In this document: in pieces, positions 9,645-18,909 of the stretch
Numbering within the stretch: position 1 is the first letter of the stretch
Layout: the number at the start of each line of letters is the position of its first letter
Assembly (NCBI GenBank): GCA_035543115.1
Contig: DATKKF010000037.1
Span: 43,084 to 107,083 of the forward strand
Source of the DNA: RPRB01 sp035543115
GTDB taxonomy: Bacteria; Myxococcota; Myxococcia; Myxococcales; Myxococcaceae
DNA: 64,000 bases
Direction of reading: 5' to 3'
The notes under the pieces: model-generated
The model's input: the letters and a program-made list of their open reading frames with translations, nothing else
What the model was told of the DNA's origin: nothing
The model's database searches: none
Translations under genes and position numbers: made by a program

Positions 9645-11731
9645 CCTTCGGCCAGCCGTGGCTCCTGCTCGGCGCCCTGGCCGGGCTCATCCCCCTGGCG
9701 GTGCACCTCTTCGACCGGCGGAAGCCGCGGCCGCATCCGTTCGCGGCCATCGCCTTCGTGCTCCGGAGCCAGCGGCGTACGGCCTCGCGGCTGAAGCTCA
9801 AGCGCATCATCCTCTACACGCTCCGGACGCTCATCCTGCTCGCCATCCCCGTGGCGCTGGCGCGACCCGAGCTCCGCCGCCCCGGCACCGCGGTGTCGAA
9901 GGCGGCCGGGCCCGCGGCGACGGTGGTGGTGGTGGACCGCGGGCTGGCGATGCGGTTCGTGGACGGCCAGAGCCTCTTCGAGAAGGCGCGGAGCGAGGCC
10001 CGGAGCGCCATCGCCACGCTCGGCCCCGAGGACCCGGTGACCGTGCTCCCCTGCGGTCCCGACCTGACGCCTCCCACCGCGCCCGGACTCGACCGCCGCG
10101 AGGCCCGCGAGACGCTGGACCGCCTGCTGCCGGCGTGGTCGACGGCGGACCTGGGCCGCTGCTTCGAGGCGGCGGCCCGCGTGCTCGAGGAGAGCCCCGC
10201 CACCGGCAAGCGCATCGTCGTCGTCTCGGCGTTCACCGCGGGCTCGCTCCGGCTCGAGACGCCGCTGCCGACGCTCCGTGGGCCGGGCGAGAAGCGGATC
10301 CGTCCGGAGATGGTGCTGCGGGACGTGGCGCGGGGCCGGAAGGTGCTCCCCAACCACTTCCTCGCCGACCTCAGGGCCGAGCCCGCGCCGCAGGCGGGCA
10401 CCGGGGCAGTGCTGGTGAGCTTCACGGTGCGGAACGTGTCCGATGCCCCGGCGAAGGAGATCCAGGCCACGGTGGAGCTCGCCGGACGGGTGGTGGGGAA
10501 GACGTTCCTCGCGCTCACCCCCGGCGGCACGGCGCAGAAGACGCTCACCGTGCGCTCGGAGGCGGGCGGACCGGTGGCAGGCGCGGTCACGCTCTCGCCG
10601 GACGGGCTCGCCGAGGACGACCGTCGCGACTTCGTGGTGCAGGTGCCGCGCGAGCTGCGGGCGCTGGTGGTGGACGGGTCGCCGAGCCCGGTGCGCTACC
10701 GGGACGAGGTCTTCTTCCTCGAGGCGGCGCTGAGCGCGCCCAGCTCGCCCATCCGCCCGGTGGTGAAGGACGCCTCGGCCGGGTTGCGCGAGCCGCTGGA
10801 CGGCTACGACGTGGTGATGCTGGCCAACGTGCCGGCGCCGGTGCCCGAGGAGGTGGCACGGCTGAAGACCTTCGTCGAGCGTGGAGGGGGGCTCCTGGTC
10901 TCCATGGGGGACAAGGTCGAGCCCGAGCCCTGGACGGCGCGGATGGGCGAGCTGCTCCCGCGGCCGCTGCGCCTGGTGAAGGCCGCAGGCTCGGAGGCCG
11001 GCGCCGGGGAGGGGCGGGCCGCGAAGCTCGGGGACGTCCGGTGGAGCGACCCGCTGTTCGCACCGTTCTCCGGGCGCGGACGGGAGGGGCTCATGGGCGC
11101 GCGGTTCCAGCGCTACATGCTGGTGGAGGGCGGGGCGAAGTCGGACGGCTCGGAGGTGCTCGCCGCGTTCGACGATGGCGCTCCGGCCTTCATCACCGCG
11201 CGCCGTGGACGGGGACGGGTGCTGCTCTTCGCCAGCACGCTCGACCGCGACTGGGGCGACTTCGCCATCCGGACCAGCTACCTGCCGCTGGTGCAGCGGG
11301 CCGCGTCGTGGCTCGCCGGTGCGCTGGACGAGCGCGAGACGCTCGAGGGGCGCGTGGGGCAGACGGTGACCCTCCATCCGGACCCTCAGGCCCAGGTGAC
11401 CTCGGTGAAGTCGCCGTCGGGCGCAGCGGTGCCGGTGCGGACCGAGTCCGACCGGGGGCTCCAGGTCGGCCCTCTTCCCGAGCCGGGTCTGTACAAGACG
11501 TTCGACGCGACGGGGCAGCTCTTGCCGGGCTCGCAGTTCCCGGTGACGCTCGATCCGGCGGACAGCGACCTCACCCACCTCGACGAAACGCAGCTCCAGG
11601 CCTACTTCGGCGAGGAGGCAGTGCGCGGACCGGGCGGCACTGCGGACCGGAGGGTGCCGATCTGGACCTGGCTGGTGGTGACGGCGGCGATGGCCTTCTT
11701 CGCCGAGGGCCTGCTGTTGCGAAAGCCCTAG
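9641..11731 (+). CDS. BatA-like membrane protein with degenerate vWA domain
   Basis: A 696-residue membrane protein. The N-terminal BatA double-helix region is clear: PWLLLGALAGLIPLAVHLF at about 6-24, a basic loop, then RIILYTLRTLILLAIPVALA at about 55-74. A vWA-like domain follows, but the metal-binding DxSxS motif is replaced by DRGLA at residues 99-103, so metal-dependent binding is probably lost. Residues about 385-420 (YDVVMLANVPAPVPEEVARL, then ERGGGLLVSMGD) resemble the amidotransferase-like fold found in BatA/DUF4159 proteins, and a last helix (IWTWLVVTAAMAFFAEGLLL) anchors the C-terminus. The GTG start overlaps the DUF58 stop. It ends the five-gene MoxR cluster; the following gene is 206 bp away. 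Confidence 0.88.
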
Positions 11732-11937
11732 CCTCGCGAGCGCCGCCTGCCGGCGGAAGCCCTCCTGCCGCCTGCGGGCCTGAGCACAGCCGCCGCGGCA
11801 CCGCCCGACCCTGCGCCTCGAAGGCCGAGCGCGGGCACCGCGAGTCCGTTGACCGGGACGGTCCTTGCTGCTCGAACGGCAGGTGGCGCACCGCCGGGCA
11901 CTGGCGCCTCATGCGTGGCCCCTGCAGCGAGGTGACC

Positions 11938-13653
11938 ATGAGTTCCGACTTCCAGGTCGATGCACGGAGCTCCGCGGCGAAGTTTCGCCTCCGGATTCAT
12001 CGGGGCGAAGGAATGGCGCTGCTGGCGATGGACTGGAAGCAGGGAAGACCCCCTCGCGACTTCTCCGGTTTCTGCATCGAGTACCGGCAGCCCGGCGGGA
12101 CGGCGTTCTTCACCTTGAACAACCGGATCGGATTCCCCGACGCCCAGGGGAAGGTGAACCCCGCGACGCTGTCCACCCGCGAGTCACCCATCCAGAAATT
12201 CCGCTGGGTGCACTTCCCGAGGAACGCGGAGCTGCCTGGCGCCTTCAGCTACCGGGTGACGCCGATGTTCATGGACGCGCAGAGGACGCTCGCGCCCGGC
12301 GACCCGCAGGAGGCGGCGCTGGAGCTCCGCCGCGAGACGTACCCCGGCCAGCTGAACGTGACCTTCACCCGGGGGTTCGTCTCGTCACAGGCCTTCGTCG
12401 ACCGCTACGCGTCCGCCGGCCCCATCTCACAGCTCCTCCCGGCCAGCGCGGCCTCCGGGCTCCGGTTCGAGCCCACGCACCCCAAGACCCAGGAGGCCCT
12501 CGCCTGGATGGGGTTCGAGGCGCGGAAGGCGATCCTCGACGTCCTCGACGAGGCGCTGACCGCGCAGGCCCAGGTCTCGGTGGTGGCCTACGACCTGAAC
12601 GAGCCCGAGGTCGTCACCCGGCTGGAGCAGATGGGCAGCCGGCTCCGGATCATCATCGACGACGAGGGCGAACACGGCGCGGACGGCTCGGCCGAGAACG
12701 AGGCGGAGAAGCGCCTGGTGGCGACGGCGGGCCGGGGGAACGTCAAGCGCCAGCACCTCGGCAAGCTGCAGCACAACAAGACCGTCGTGGTGCAGGGCGG
12801 TGCCCTGCAGAAGCTCGTCTGCGGTTCCACCAACTTCAGCTGGCGTGGGTTCTACGTCCAGTCCAACAACGCCCTGGTGCTGGAGGGTGCGACAGCCGTG
12901 GCACCATTTCGCACCGCCTTCGACGCCTACTTTGCCAGCGACTCGGTCGAGAAGTTCGACCAGGGGCCGTCGGCACGGTGGAATGACCTGGGCCTCACCG
13001 GCATCGACGCCCGGGTCGCCTTCTCGCCTCACTCGGCGTCCAATGCGCTGCTGGGCGAGGTGGCGGCGGATATCCGGGGTCACACCACCTCCTCGCTGCT
13101 GTACTCCCTCGCCTTCCTCTACCAGACCGAGGGTCCCATCAAGGACGCCATCACGGCGATCACCGGCCGGAACGATCGCTTCGTCTACGGGATCTCGGAC
13201 CGGGAGGTCGGCGGGCTGGACCTCCAGAAGCCCGACGGGAACGTCGCCCCGGTGTACCCGGCCGCGCTCACGGACAACGTGCCCGAGCCGTTCAAGTCCG
13301 AGCCCACCGGCGGCGGTGGAACGCGGATGCACCACAAGTTCGTGGTCATCGACTTCGACCAGCCGACCTCCCGCGTCTACCTCGGCTCGTACAACTTCTC
13401 CGACCCGGCCGACCGGAAGAACGGGGAGAACCTGGTGCTGATCCGGGATCGGCGAGCGACGACCTCGTACATGGTCGAGGCGCTCCGGATCTTCGACCAC
13501 TACCACTTCCGGGTCGCCCAGCAGGAGGCCTCCGCGGGGTTGCGCGAGCTGGTGCTCCACCGACCACCTGCGCCCGGCAAGCCTGCCTGGTTCGACCGGG
13601 ACTATACCGATCCGCGCCGGGCACGGGACCGGCAGCTCTTCGCGGGCACCTGA
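11938..13653 (+). CDS. Phospholipase D-like domain protein with two HKD motifs
   Basis: A 571-residue protein of the PLD superfamily, whose members are phosphodiesterases (phospholipases, nucleases or synthases) using paired HxK(x4)D motifs. Motif 1 is HNKTVVVQ at residue 279, with Gln in place of the usual Asp, followed by GSTNFSW. Motif 2 is HHKFVVID at residue 465, followed by LGSYNFSD, and is canonical. The roughly 220-residue N-terminal region preceding them is beta-rich and unassigned. No signal peptide is visible. The start is ATG 11938 behind GAGGTG. The gene stands alone, 206 bp after the BatA-like gene and convergent with gshB. Substrate unknown; the nuclease and lipase options cannot be separated by sequence alone. 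Confidence 0.85.
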   Translation: MSSDFQVDARSSAAKFRLRIHRGEGMALLAMDWKQGRPPRDFSGFCIEYRQPGGTAFFTLNNRIGFPDAQGKVNPATLSTRESPIQKFRWVHFPRNAELPGAFSYRVTPMFMDAQRTLAPGDPQEAALELRRETYPGQLNVTFTRGFVSSQAFVDRYASAGPISQLLPASAASGLRFEPTHPKTQEALAWMGFEARKAILDVLDEALTAQAQVSVVAYDLNEPEVVTRLEQMGSRLRIIIDDEGEHGADGSAENEAEKRLVATAGRGNVKRQHLGKLQHNKTVVVQGGALQKLVCGSTNFSWRGFYVQSNNALVLEGATAVAPFRTAFDAYFASDSVEKFDQGPSARWNDLGLTGIDARVAFSPHSASNALLGEVAADIRGHTTSSLLYSLAFLYQTEGPIKDAITAITGRNDRFVYGISDREVGGLDLQKPDGNVAPVYPAALTDNVPEPFKSEPTGGGGTRMHHKFVVIDFDQPTSRVYLGSYNFSDPADRKNGENLVLIRDRRATTSYMVEALRIFDHYHFRVAQQEASAGLRELVLHRPPAPGKPAWFDRDYTDPRRARDRQLFAGT

Positions 13654-13682
13654 GCCGTCGCGTCACCCGGTCGCTGTGGCCG

Positions 13683-14696
13683 TCAGCGGCCTGTGCCAGC
13701 CCCGCACGCCGACGCCTCGATCGGAGCCCTCTCCCGGCGGTCAGCCGCGAGGCGCTCGACGTGGACGAGGATGCGGCCTGCCGGATCACCGCCCCCCAGG
13801 CGGGCCAGCTCGGCGAGCCCGGTGGGGCTGGTGACGTTCACCTCGATGAGGCAGTCGCCGATGACGTCGATGCCGACGAAGACCAGGCCTTCCCTGCGGA
13901 GTGCCGGGGCGAGGCGGGCGCAGATCTCCCGGTCGCGCGCAGTGAGCTCGGTCTTCACTGGCTGACCGCCCACGGCCATGTTGGCGCGGTTCTCGGTGTC
14001 GAGCGGGACGCGGAGGATGGCGCCGAGCGGCTCGCCGTCGAGCAGGAGGATGCGCTTGTCGCCCTGCCGCGCCGCCCGGACGTACGCCTGCGCCACCACC
14101 CAGTCGCGCCCGCGCGCGCTGAGCAGCTCGAGCATCGAGGCGGTGTTCCGGTCTCCTTGCCTCAGCAGCACCACGCCCTCGCCGCCGTGCCCGTCCACCG
14201 GCTTGACGATGGTTCCGTCGGGCGCGTCCTCCACGAAAGCCCGGAGCTGGGCCAGGTCGCGGCTGACCAGCGTCTCGGGCGTGAGCTCGGGGAAGTGCAA
14301 GGCCCAGAGCTTCTCGTTCGCGGTGCGCAGGCCGGCAGGCGAGTTCACGAACACCGGTGCGCGCCCGCCGGTGGCCTCCGCCAGCTGCGTCGCGTGGAGG
14401 AACGACACGTCCACTGGCGGGTCCTTCCGCATCCACACCACGTCGAGCCCGCCAAGCGGCACCTCGCGCTCGGCGATGACGCGAAAGTGATGCCCCTGCT
14501 GCTCGAACACCTCCACCTCGCGCGCCAGAGCCCGGGCCTGGCCCCCCTGGTGGAAGAGCCTCTCCTGGCCGAAGCTGAGCAATCGGTGGCCGCGCTCCTG
14601 GGCCGCCCGCATCAGCGCAAACGTGGTGTCGTGGTGAACCAGCACCTGCTCGAGCGGGTCCATCAGGAAGCCGATGGTGAGGGGCGCGGTCTCCAC
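13683..14696 (-). CDS. gshB: Glutathione synthetase
   Basis: A 337-residue ATP-grasp enzyme that ligates glycine to gamma-glutamylcysteine, the last step of glutathione synthesis. Family features are in order: N-terminal GFLMDPLEQVLVHHDTTFAL, VWMRKDPPVD near 88, NSPAGLRTANEKLWAL near 117, the nucleotide-binding IVKPVDGHGGEGVVLL near 165, and the C-terminal metal-binding VNVTSPTGLAELARL near 300. The length is slightly over the usual 315-320. The GTG start at 14696 is chosen because the first beta strand begins immediately. It lies 45 bp downstream of the sdhC-like gene on the same strand. No gshA is in the window. The tail RRERAPIEASACGAGTGR is not conserved in the family. Confidence 0.95.
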   Translation of the reverse strand: METAPLTIGFLMDPLEQVLVHHDTTFALMRAAQERGHRLLSFGQERLFHQGGQARALAREVEVFEQQGHHFRVIAEREVPLGGLDVVWMRKDPPVDVSFLHATQLAEATGGRAPVFVNSPAGLRTANEKLWALHFPELTPETLVSRDLAQLRAFVEDAPDGTIVKPVDGHGGEGVVLLRQGDRNTASMLELLSARGRDWVVAQAYVRAARQGDKRILLLDGEPLGAILRVPLDTENRANMAVGGQPVKTELTARDREICARLAPALRREGLVFVGIDVIGDCLIEVNVTSPTGLAELARLGGGDPAGRILVHVERLAADRRERAPIEASACGAGTGR

Positions 14697-14741
14697 CTGG
14701 CGCCCAGGCTAACCGAGCTCCGGGCCCGGCGCCGTCAGAGA

Positions 14742-15386
14742 TCAGCCGGCGCGCCAGAGAGCGAACACGGTGCCCCAGCCCATCGCTAGCAGCAGCACGA
14801 ACGCCAGGTACACCACCCACTCCAGGCGCTTCAGAGCACCGGCGCTCGCCACCAGGCCGTGGCCCATGGCGAAGGTCTGGAGGCCGTTGGCCAGGTGGTA
14901 GCTCACCGCGAGGATTCCAAGGAGGTAGACCACCAGGGTGGGCGTGTGGTGGGCCATCTCGTGGGAGATGTCGGCGAACGGCTCGGGCCGGCCCTCCACG
15001 AAGCGCGGCTGGGCCCAGGCCAGCCAGAGGTGCGCGCCCACGAAGCCGAGCAGCCCGAGCGCGCTCAGCCGCTGGAGCAGGTACTTGAGGTTCTCGTAGT
15101 TGCCGTACCGGACGTTGTTCGGCCGGGACGAGGCGATGCGGGCGATGCCCCAGATGGTGTGCAGCAACAGGGGAAGCAGCACCACCACCGCGAGCAGCGC
15201 CTGGTTCAGCGGGTGGCGGGTGCCGGTGACCGCCTGCTCCCAGGCCTGGGCGCCGCCGAAGGCGCTCAGGTTGTCCCAGAGATGCAGCGCGGTCCAGATC
15301 CCGAGCGGGGCGATCGCCAGCAGCGAGGCGATGCGCGCGCGGTAGAAGGCGCCGGTGGGGGCGAGCGGGTGGGTGGTGTCGGCCAT
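14742..15386 (-). CDS. sdhC: Succinate dehydrogenase cytochrome b558-type subunit
   Basis: A 214-residue membrane protein with five hydrophobic helices, matching the Bacillus-type SdhC (b558) that anchors succinate dehydrogenase or fumarate reductase and carries two hemes. Likely heme-ligand histidines sit in GIWTALHLWDN, LLLHTIWGIAR, GAHLWLAWAQ and VSYHLANGLQTF. The frame is open about 95 codons further upstream, but that part crosses the divergent nagZ promoter region, so ATG 15386 (MADTTHPLAP) is chosen. Unusually, sdhA and sdhB do not follow; gshB does, 45 bp downstream. Either the flavoprotein and iron-sulfur genes are elsewhere or this is a stand-alone anchor. Confidence 0.85.
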   Translation of the reverse strand: MADTTHPLAPTGAFYRARIASLLAIAPLGIWTALHLWDNLSAFGGAQAWEQAVTGTRHPLNQALLAVVVLLPLLLHTIWGIARIASSRPNNVRYGNYENLKYLLQRLSALGLLGFVGAHLWLAWAQPRFVEGRPEPFADISHEMAHHTPTLVVYLLGILAVSYHLANGLQTFAMGHGLVASAGALKRLEWVVYLAFVLLLAMGWGTVFALWRAG

Positions 15387-15518
15387 GGCGATCCCGCGTG
15401 ATTCCAGGCCGGAGGGGCGGGATGCAAGCAGCTTGTGAAGTGGGACCCGGGCCCGGGTGTTGCGTCCCATCAGCCGCACAGCGTCGGGCCCTCCGCCTGG
15501 TACACTCCGCGAGATCCA

Positions 15519-16625
15519 GTGGGTGACCTCCGTCAGGCGTGTTCGCGGCTCTTGCTCGTGGGGTTCCCGGGGCGGGAGGTCGACCGGGACGTCGGCAGCC
15601 TGATCGACGACGGGGTGCTCGGCGCCATCCTGTTCGGACGCAACGTGGGCACGGCCGCCGAGACAGCGCACCTGGTCCGCGAGCTCAAGTCACGGGCAGC
15701 GCGGCCCTTCGCGCTGTCGGTGGACCAGGAGGGCGGCCGGGTGGCACGGTTACGGGGGGCTCGCTACACGGCGCTCCCGCCGATGAGGGCCATCGGTCAG
15801 CGCGGTGGCGCGGAGATCGCCCGCCGCGTGGGGCGGCTGCTCGGCTTCGAGCTACGGGCCACCGGCTTCGACTGGGACTTCGCGCCGGTGCTCGACGTCG
15901 ACAGCAACCCCGCCAACCCGGTCATCGGGGACCGGAGCTTCGGACCGGACCCAGGGGAGGTCGGGCGGCTGGGGGTCGCCCTGGCGGAGGGGCTGGAGCA
16001 CGCCGGCGTCGCCTCGTGCGGGAAGCACTTCCCCGGGCACGGCGACACCCTTCAGGACAGCCATCTGACCTTGCCGGTCCTGGAGCATGACCTCGAGCGG
16101 CTCGAGGCGGTGGAGCTGGTTCCCTTCGGGGCGTACTCGCGGGCGGGGCTCGCCTCGGTGATGACGGCGCACGTCCGGTTCCCCGCGCTCGGCGAGGACG
16201 TCGCGGCGACGCTGAGTCACCGGTCGATCACCGGGCTGCTCCGGGAACGGCTCGGCTTCCAGGGCGTGGCGGTCAGCGACGACCTGGAAATGAAGGCCAT
16301 CGCCGATCCCGAGGCGGCGGCGGTGGCGGCGGTGCGAGCCGGCGTGGACGTGCTGCTGGTGTGTCACCACGCCGCGGTGCAGCACCGGGTCCTGGACGCG
16401 CTGGTCGCCGCCGCGAGGAAGGGGCACGTCTCCGAGGAGCGGCTCCGCGAGGCGCACGCACGCATCGACGTGCTGGTGCAGCGGTTCGTCCGTCCCCCGG
16501 AGGATCGGGTGGCGGAGCTCGGGTCTGCCGAGCACCGCCGGCTCATCGACGACCTCGCGCTCGGAACGCCGTCGAGGACGGTCGCCGGCAGCGACCCGAC
16601 GGCGCGGCCCGGCGGAAGGGGTTGA
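15519..16625 (+). CDS. nagZ: Beta-N-acetylhexosaminidase (GH3)
   Basis: A 368-residue glycoside hydrolase family 3 enzyme of the NagZ type, which removes N-acetylglucosamine from muropeptides in cell-wall recycling. It shows DQEGGRVARLRG near 70, the catalytic-loop KHFPGHGDTLQDSH near 169 with its general acid/base His, and the nucleophile Asp in AVSDDLEMKAI near 254. The frame extends further upstream, but GTG 15519 (MGDLRQACSRLLLVGFPG) gives a protein of normal family length. The 132 bp before it separate it from the divergent sdhC-like gene. No other recycling gene is adjacent. After its TGA the same frame stays open into the NiCoT gene. Confidence 0.92.
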   Translation: MGDLRQACSRLLLVGFPGREVDRDVGSLIDDGVLGAILFGRNVGTAAETAHLVRELKSRAARPFALSVDQEGGRVARLRGARYTALPPMRAIGQRGGAEIARRVGRLLGFELRATGFDWDFAPVLDVDSNPANPVIGDRSFGPDPGEVGRLGVALAEGLEHAGVASCGKHFPGHGDTLQDSHLTLPVLEHDLERLEAVELVPFGAYSRAGLASVMTAHVRFPALGEDVAATLSHRSITGLLRERLGFQGVAVSDDLEMKAIADPEAAAVAAVRAGVDVLLVCHHAAVQHRVLDALVAAARKGHVSEERLREAHARIDVLVQRFVRPPEDRVAELGSAEHRRLIDDLALGTPSRTVAGSDPTARPGGRG

Positions 16626-16691
16626 CAGCCCAGCGCCAGCAGGGGCGCCCGGGCCGGTAGCCGTGATAGAGCGGGGCGCGCGGAGGTACCC

Positions 16692-17378
16692 CTGACCACC
16701 GTCACCGCCTGGTTCCTCGGACTGCTCCTGGGCATGCGCCATGCCCTCGAGCCCGATCACCTCGCGGCGGTCTCCACCCTGGTCACCGAGGAGGACGACC
16801 CGCGCTCGGGCCTCTGGCTCGGCGCGTTCTGGGGTCTGGGGCACACGCTCGCGCTGCTGGCGATGGGCCTCTTCCTGGCGCTCCTTCGCACCACGCTCTC
16901 GGACCGCCTGACCGCCGCCTTCGAGCTGCTGGTCTCGGCGATGCTCCTCTTCCTCGGGGTCCGGGCCCTGGTGCGGGCGCGCGCGGAGATGGCGCACGGC
17001 GCGCCGCAACGGCACGAGCACGGCGGGCGGCTGCACGCGCACGCGGGCCACAGCCCCCACGTCCACCTGGGGCGCCGCGCCTACGCGGTGCGACCGCTGG
17101 TGGTGGGCATCATCCACGGCCTCGCCGGGAGCGGAGCGCTCACCGCGCTGGTGCTCGCCGGCTTCGACACCAACCTCGAGCGGCTCGCCTACACCGTGGT
17201 GTTCGGCGGGGGCTCGGTGCTGGGGATGGGGCTGCTCTCGGGGCTCGCCGGCTGGCCACTGGCGCACCTCCTCCGGACCCCCCGGGCCCGGGGCTGGACC
17301 AGCGCCGCGGCGGGAACGCTGAGCGTGACCATGGGCCTGCTCTGGGGCTGGCCGCTGGTCCCGAAGCTGCTCGGCTAG
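16692..17378 (+). CDS. NiCoT-type nickel/cobalt transporter, probable CTG start
   Basis: A membrane protein of about 228 residues carrying the NiCoT signature in the first helix region (RHALEPDHLAAV; His17, Asp21 and His22 bind the metal ion). It has further helices, a His-rich cytosolic loop (HEHGGRLHAHAGHSPHVH) and GIIHGLAGSGALTALVL in the second conserved block. The first ATG (16734) would begin inside the signature helix. Upstream the frame holds only CTG 16692, preceded by GGAGG at 16682-16686, giving MTTVTAWFLGLLLGMRHALE, so a CTG start is the best reading. The metal is nickel or cobalt; LarB/LarC in this window would need nickel. The gene ends sharing CTAG with the next convergent gene. 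Confidence 0.85.
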   Translation: MTTVTAWFLGLLLGMRHALEPDHLAAVSTLVTEEDDPRSGLWLGAFWGLGHTLALLAMGLFLALLRTTLSDRLTAAFELLVSAMLLFLGVRALVRARAEMAHGAPQRHEHGGRLHAHAGHSPHVHLGRRAYAVRPLVVGIIHGLAGSGALTALVLAGFDTNLERLAYTVVFGGGSVLGMGLLSGLAGWPLAHLLRTPRARGWTSAAAGTLSVTMGLLWGWPLVPKLLG

Positions 17379-18685
17379 GCCGGTTTCTCCAGCGCCTGCA
17401 CCGCCAGCAGCGAGGCCAGGGTGAGCTGCACCACCGGTTCGGGGCGGCGGGCGAAGGCGATGAGCTCGGCCACGGTGCGGCTCCCGTCGGCGTGCGCGAG
17501 CAGATCCGTCTCCCAGCGCTCGAGCTCGATGTCGCTCTGGGGGTACACCGGCTGCCGTGAAGGGACCAGCCGGTCCTCGAGCGCGAGGATGCGCTTCACC
17601 CGCTCGGACTTGTAGAGCTTCTTCACCCCCCGGACGATGAGGTTGGCCGGGTTCACGTCGAGCTTGAGCGTCTCCCCCAGCGCCTTGCCGCCGAAGGACA
17701 TCACGTAGCTGCCCTCTTCCCAGGCAAAGAGCGAGTAGATGATCGACTTCACCTGCTGCCCGACGTAATAGACGCGCTCGGTGTCACGGAGCAGCCCGCG
17801 CTCCACCAGGATGTCGCCGGTGCGCCGCTTCGTCTGCTGCGCCATGAGCGCCACGTCCGCCAGCTGCTCCGGCCGGATCTTCCCGGTGCGGACCAGGAAC
17901 TGCCCCAGCCGGTCCGAGAGGAGGTTGGAGAGCGCGAAGACCGGCATCCCCTCCTGGAAGTAGACGACCTTCTTCACCTGTCCCCGCTGCACGCCGAGCT
18001 CCCCGGTCTCGCGGGTCTGGAAGAAGGCGGTGATCAGCGAGGGCAGGTTGTCCTTCAGCTCGCCGCGCCGAAGGGCCTTGGTCGGTGCCGGCGGCGGCTC
18101 GCTCCCGGCCGGACGGGTCCGCACCAGCGTGTCCGGGTAGCGCTGCATCGGCTTGGCGCGGAGGTCGGCACCCCGGAGCTCGGCGCTCACCTCGCCGTCG
18201 TCCGTGACCTTGATCTTGCCGGTGAGCTCCATCGTGTCCGGCTGCTCTTCCTCCTCGATGTCGATGTCCAGCTCGACCTCGAACTCCTCCGTCCCACCGG
18301 AGCTGCTGGGAGGAGTTGCGGGGACGTGCCGCGCGACCGCCTCGAGGAGCTTCCGGGCCTCGAAGGGCTTCTCGAACCAGGCCACCGCGCCATGCTTCTG
18401 CTTCGCCTCCAGCCCGTGCTTGCCGCCCTTGAAGACGCCGGTGACGAAGATGACCGGGAGCTGGGGGAACTCCTTCCGCAGCTGATCCGCCAGGTGGTAG
18501 CCCATGAGGTCGGGCAGGAGCACGTCGAGCACCGCGAGCGCCGGCGCGTTGCCCCGGGCGACGTCGAGTGCCTGCTTCGCCTTCGAGGCGGAGACCACGT
18601 CGTATCCGGCGTCCTCGAAGAGGTGCGTCAGGAGGGAGAGAAGCTCGAGATTGTCGTCGACGACGAGCAGGCGCGGTCGCGGCAT
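17375..18685 (-). CDS. Response regulator with C-terminal DUF4388 (PATAN) domain
   Basis: A 436-residue two-domain regulator. The N-terminal receiver (about 1-120) has the acidic pair VVDDN, phospho-acceptor Asp in LAVLDVLLPD near residue 52, VIFVTG and the Lys of WFEKPF. After a Glu/Asp-rich linker comes a DUF4388-type region from about 215 (LRRGELKDNLPSLITAFFQT) with the typical GELGVQRGQVKKVVYFQEG strands. There is no DNA-binding domain, so output is probably by protein contact. Start: ATG 18685 gives the canonical receiver start; ATG 18712 would add nine residues, and neither has a strong ribosome site. The stop codon overlaps that of the NiCoT gene. No partner kinase is adjacent. Confidence 0.88.
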   Translation of the reverse strand: MPRPRLLVVDDNLELLSLLTHLFEDAGYDVVSASKAKQALDVARGNAPALAVLDVLLPDLMGYHLADQLRKEFPQLPVIFVTGVFKGGKHGLEAKQKHGAVAWFEKPFEARKLLEAVARHVPATPPSSSGGTEEFEVELDIDIEEEEQPDTMELTGKIKVTDDGEVSAELRGADLRAKPMQRYPDTLVRTRPAGSEPPPAPTKALRRGELKDNLPSLITAFFQTRETGELGVQRGQVKKVVYFQEGMPVFALSNLLSDRLGQFLVRTGKIRPEQLADVALMAQQTKRRTGDILVERGLLRDTERVYYVGQQVKSIIYSLFAWEEGSYVMSFGGKALGETLKLDVNPANLIVRGVKKLYKSERVKRILALEDRLVPSRQPVYPQSDIELERWETDLLAHADGSRTVAELIAFARRPEPVVQLTLASLLAVQALEKPA

Positions 18686-18909
18686 TTTCCGTGACGACGT
18701 TAACAAATCCATCGCGTAGGCGACGCACGTACCCGCTGCGACACGGCGATGCCACACCGGCATGCTGCACTCGGGCGATGGCAGCGGCGGCGCTTTCTCG
18801 CGGCCGCGCGTTCCAGCCGCAGCGTTCGAAGGCGCAGCTGCCACCCACTCCGGGGCGCGTGGCCACTGGGCCCTCCGGGCCGAAGGACGCTTGACCTGTC
18901 CGGAGCCAC

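Noticed and set aside
11732..11937. In-frame extension of the PLD-like gene into the upstream gap and the BatA-like gene
   Set aside because: The extension overlaps the BatA-like gene in another frame and has no homology features; ATG 11938 with GAGGTG is a sound start.
15387..15671. 95-codon upstream extension of the sdhC-like gene
   Set aside because: It would cross the divergent nagZ start and carries no helix or family pattern.
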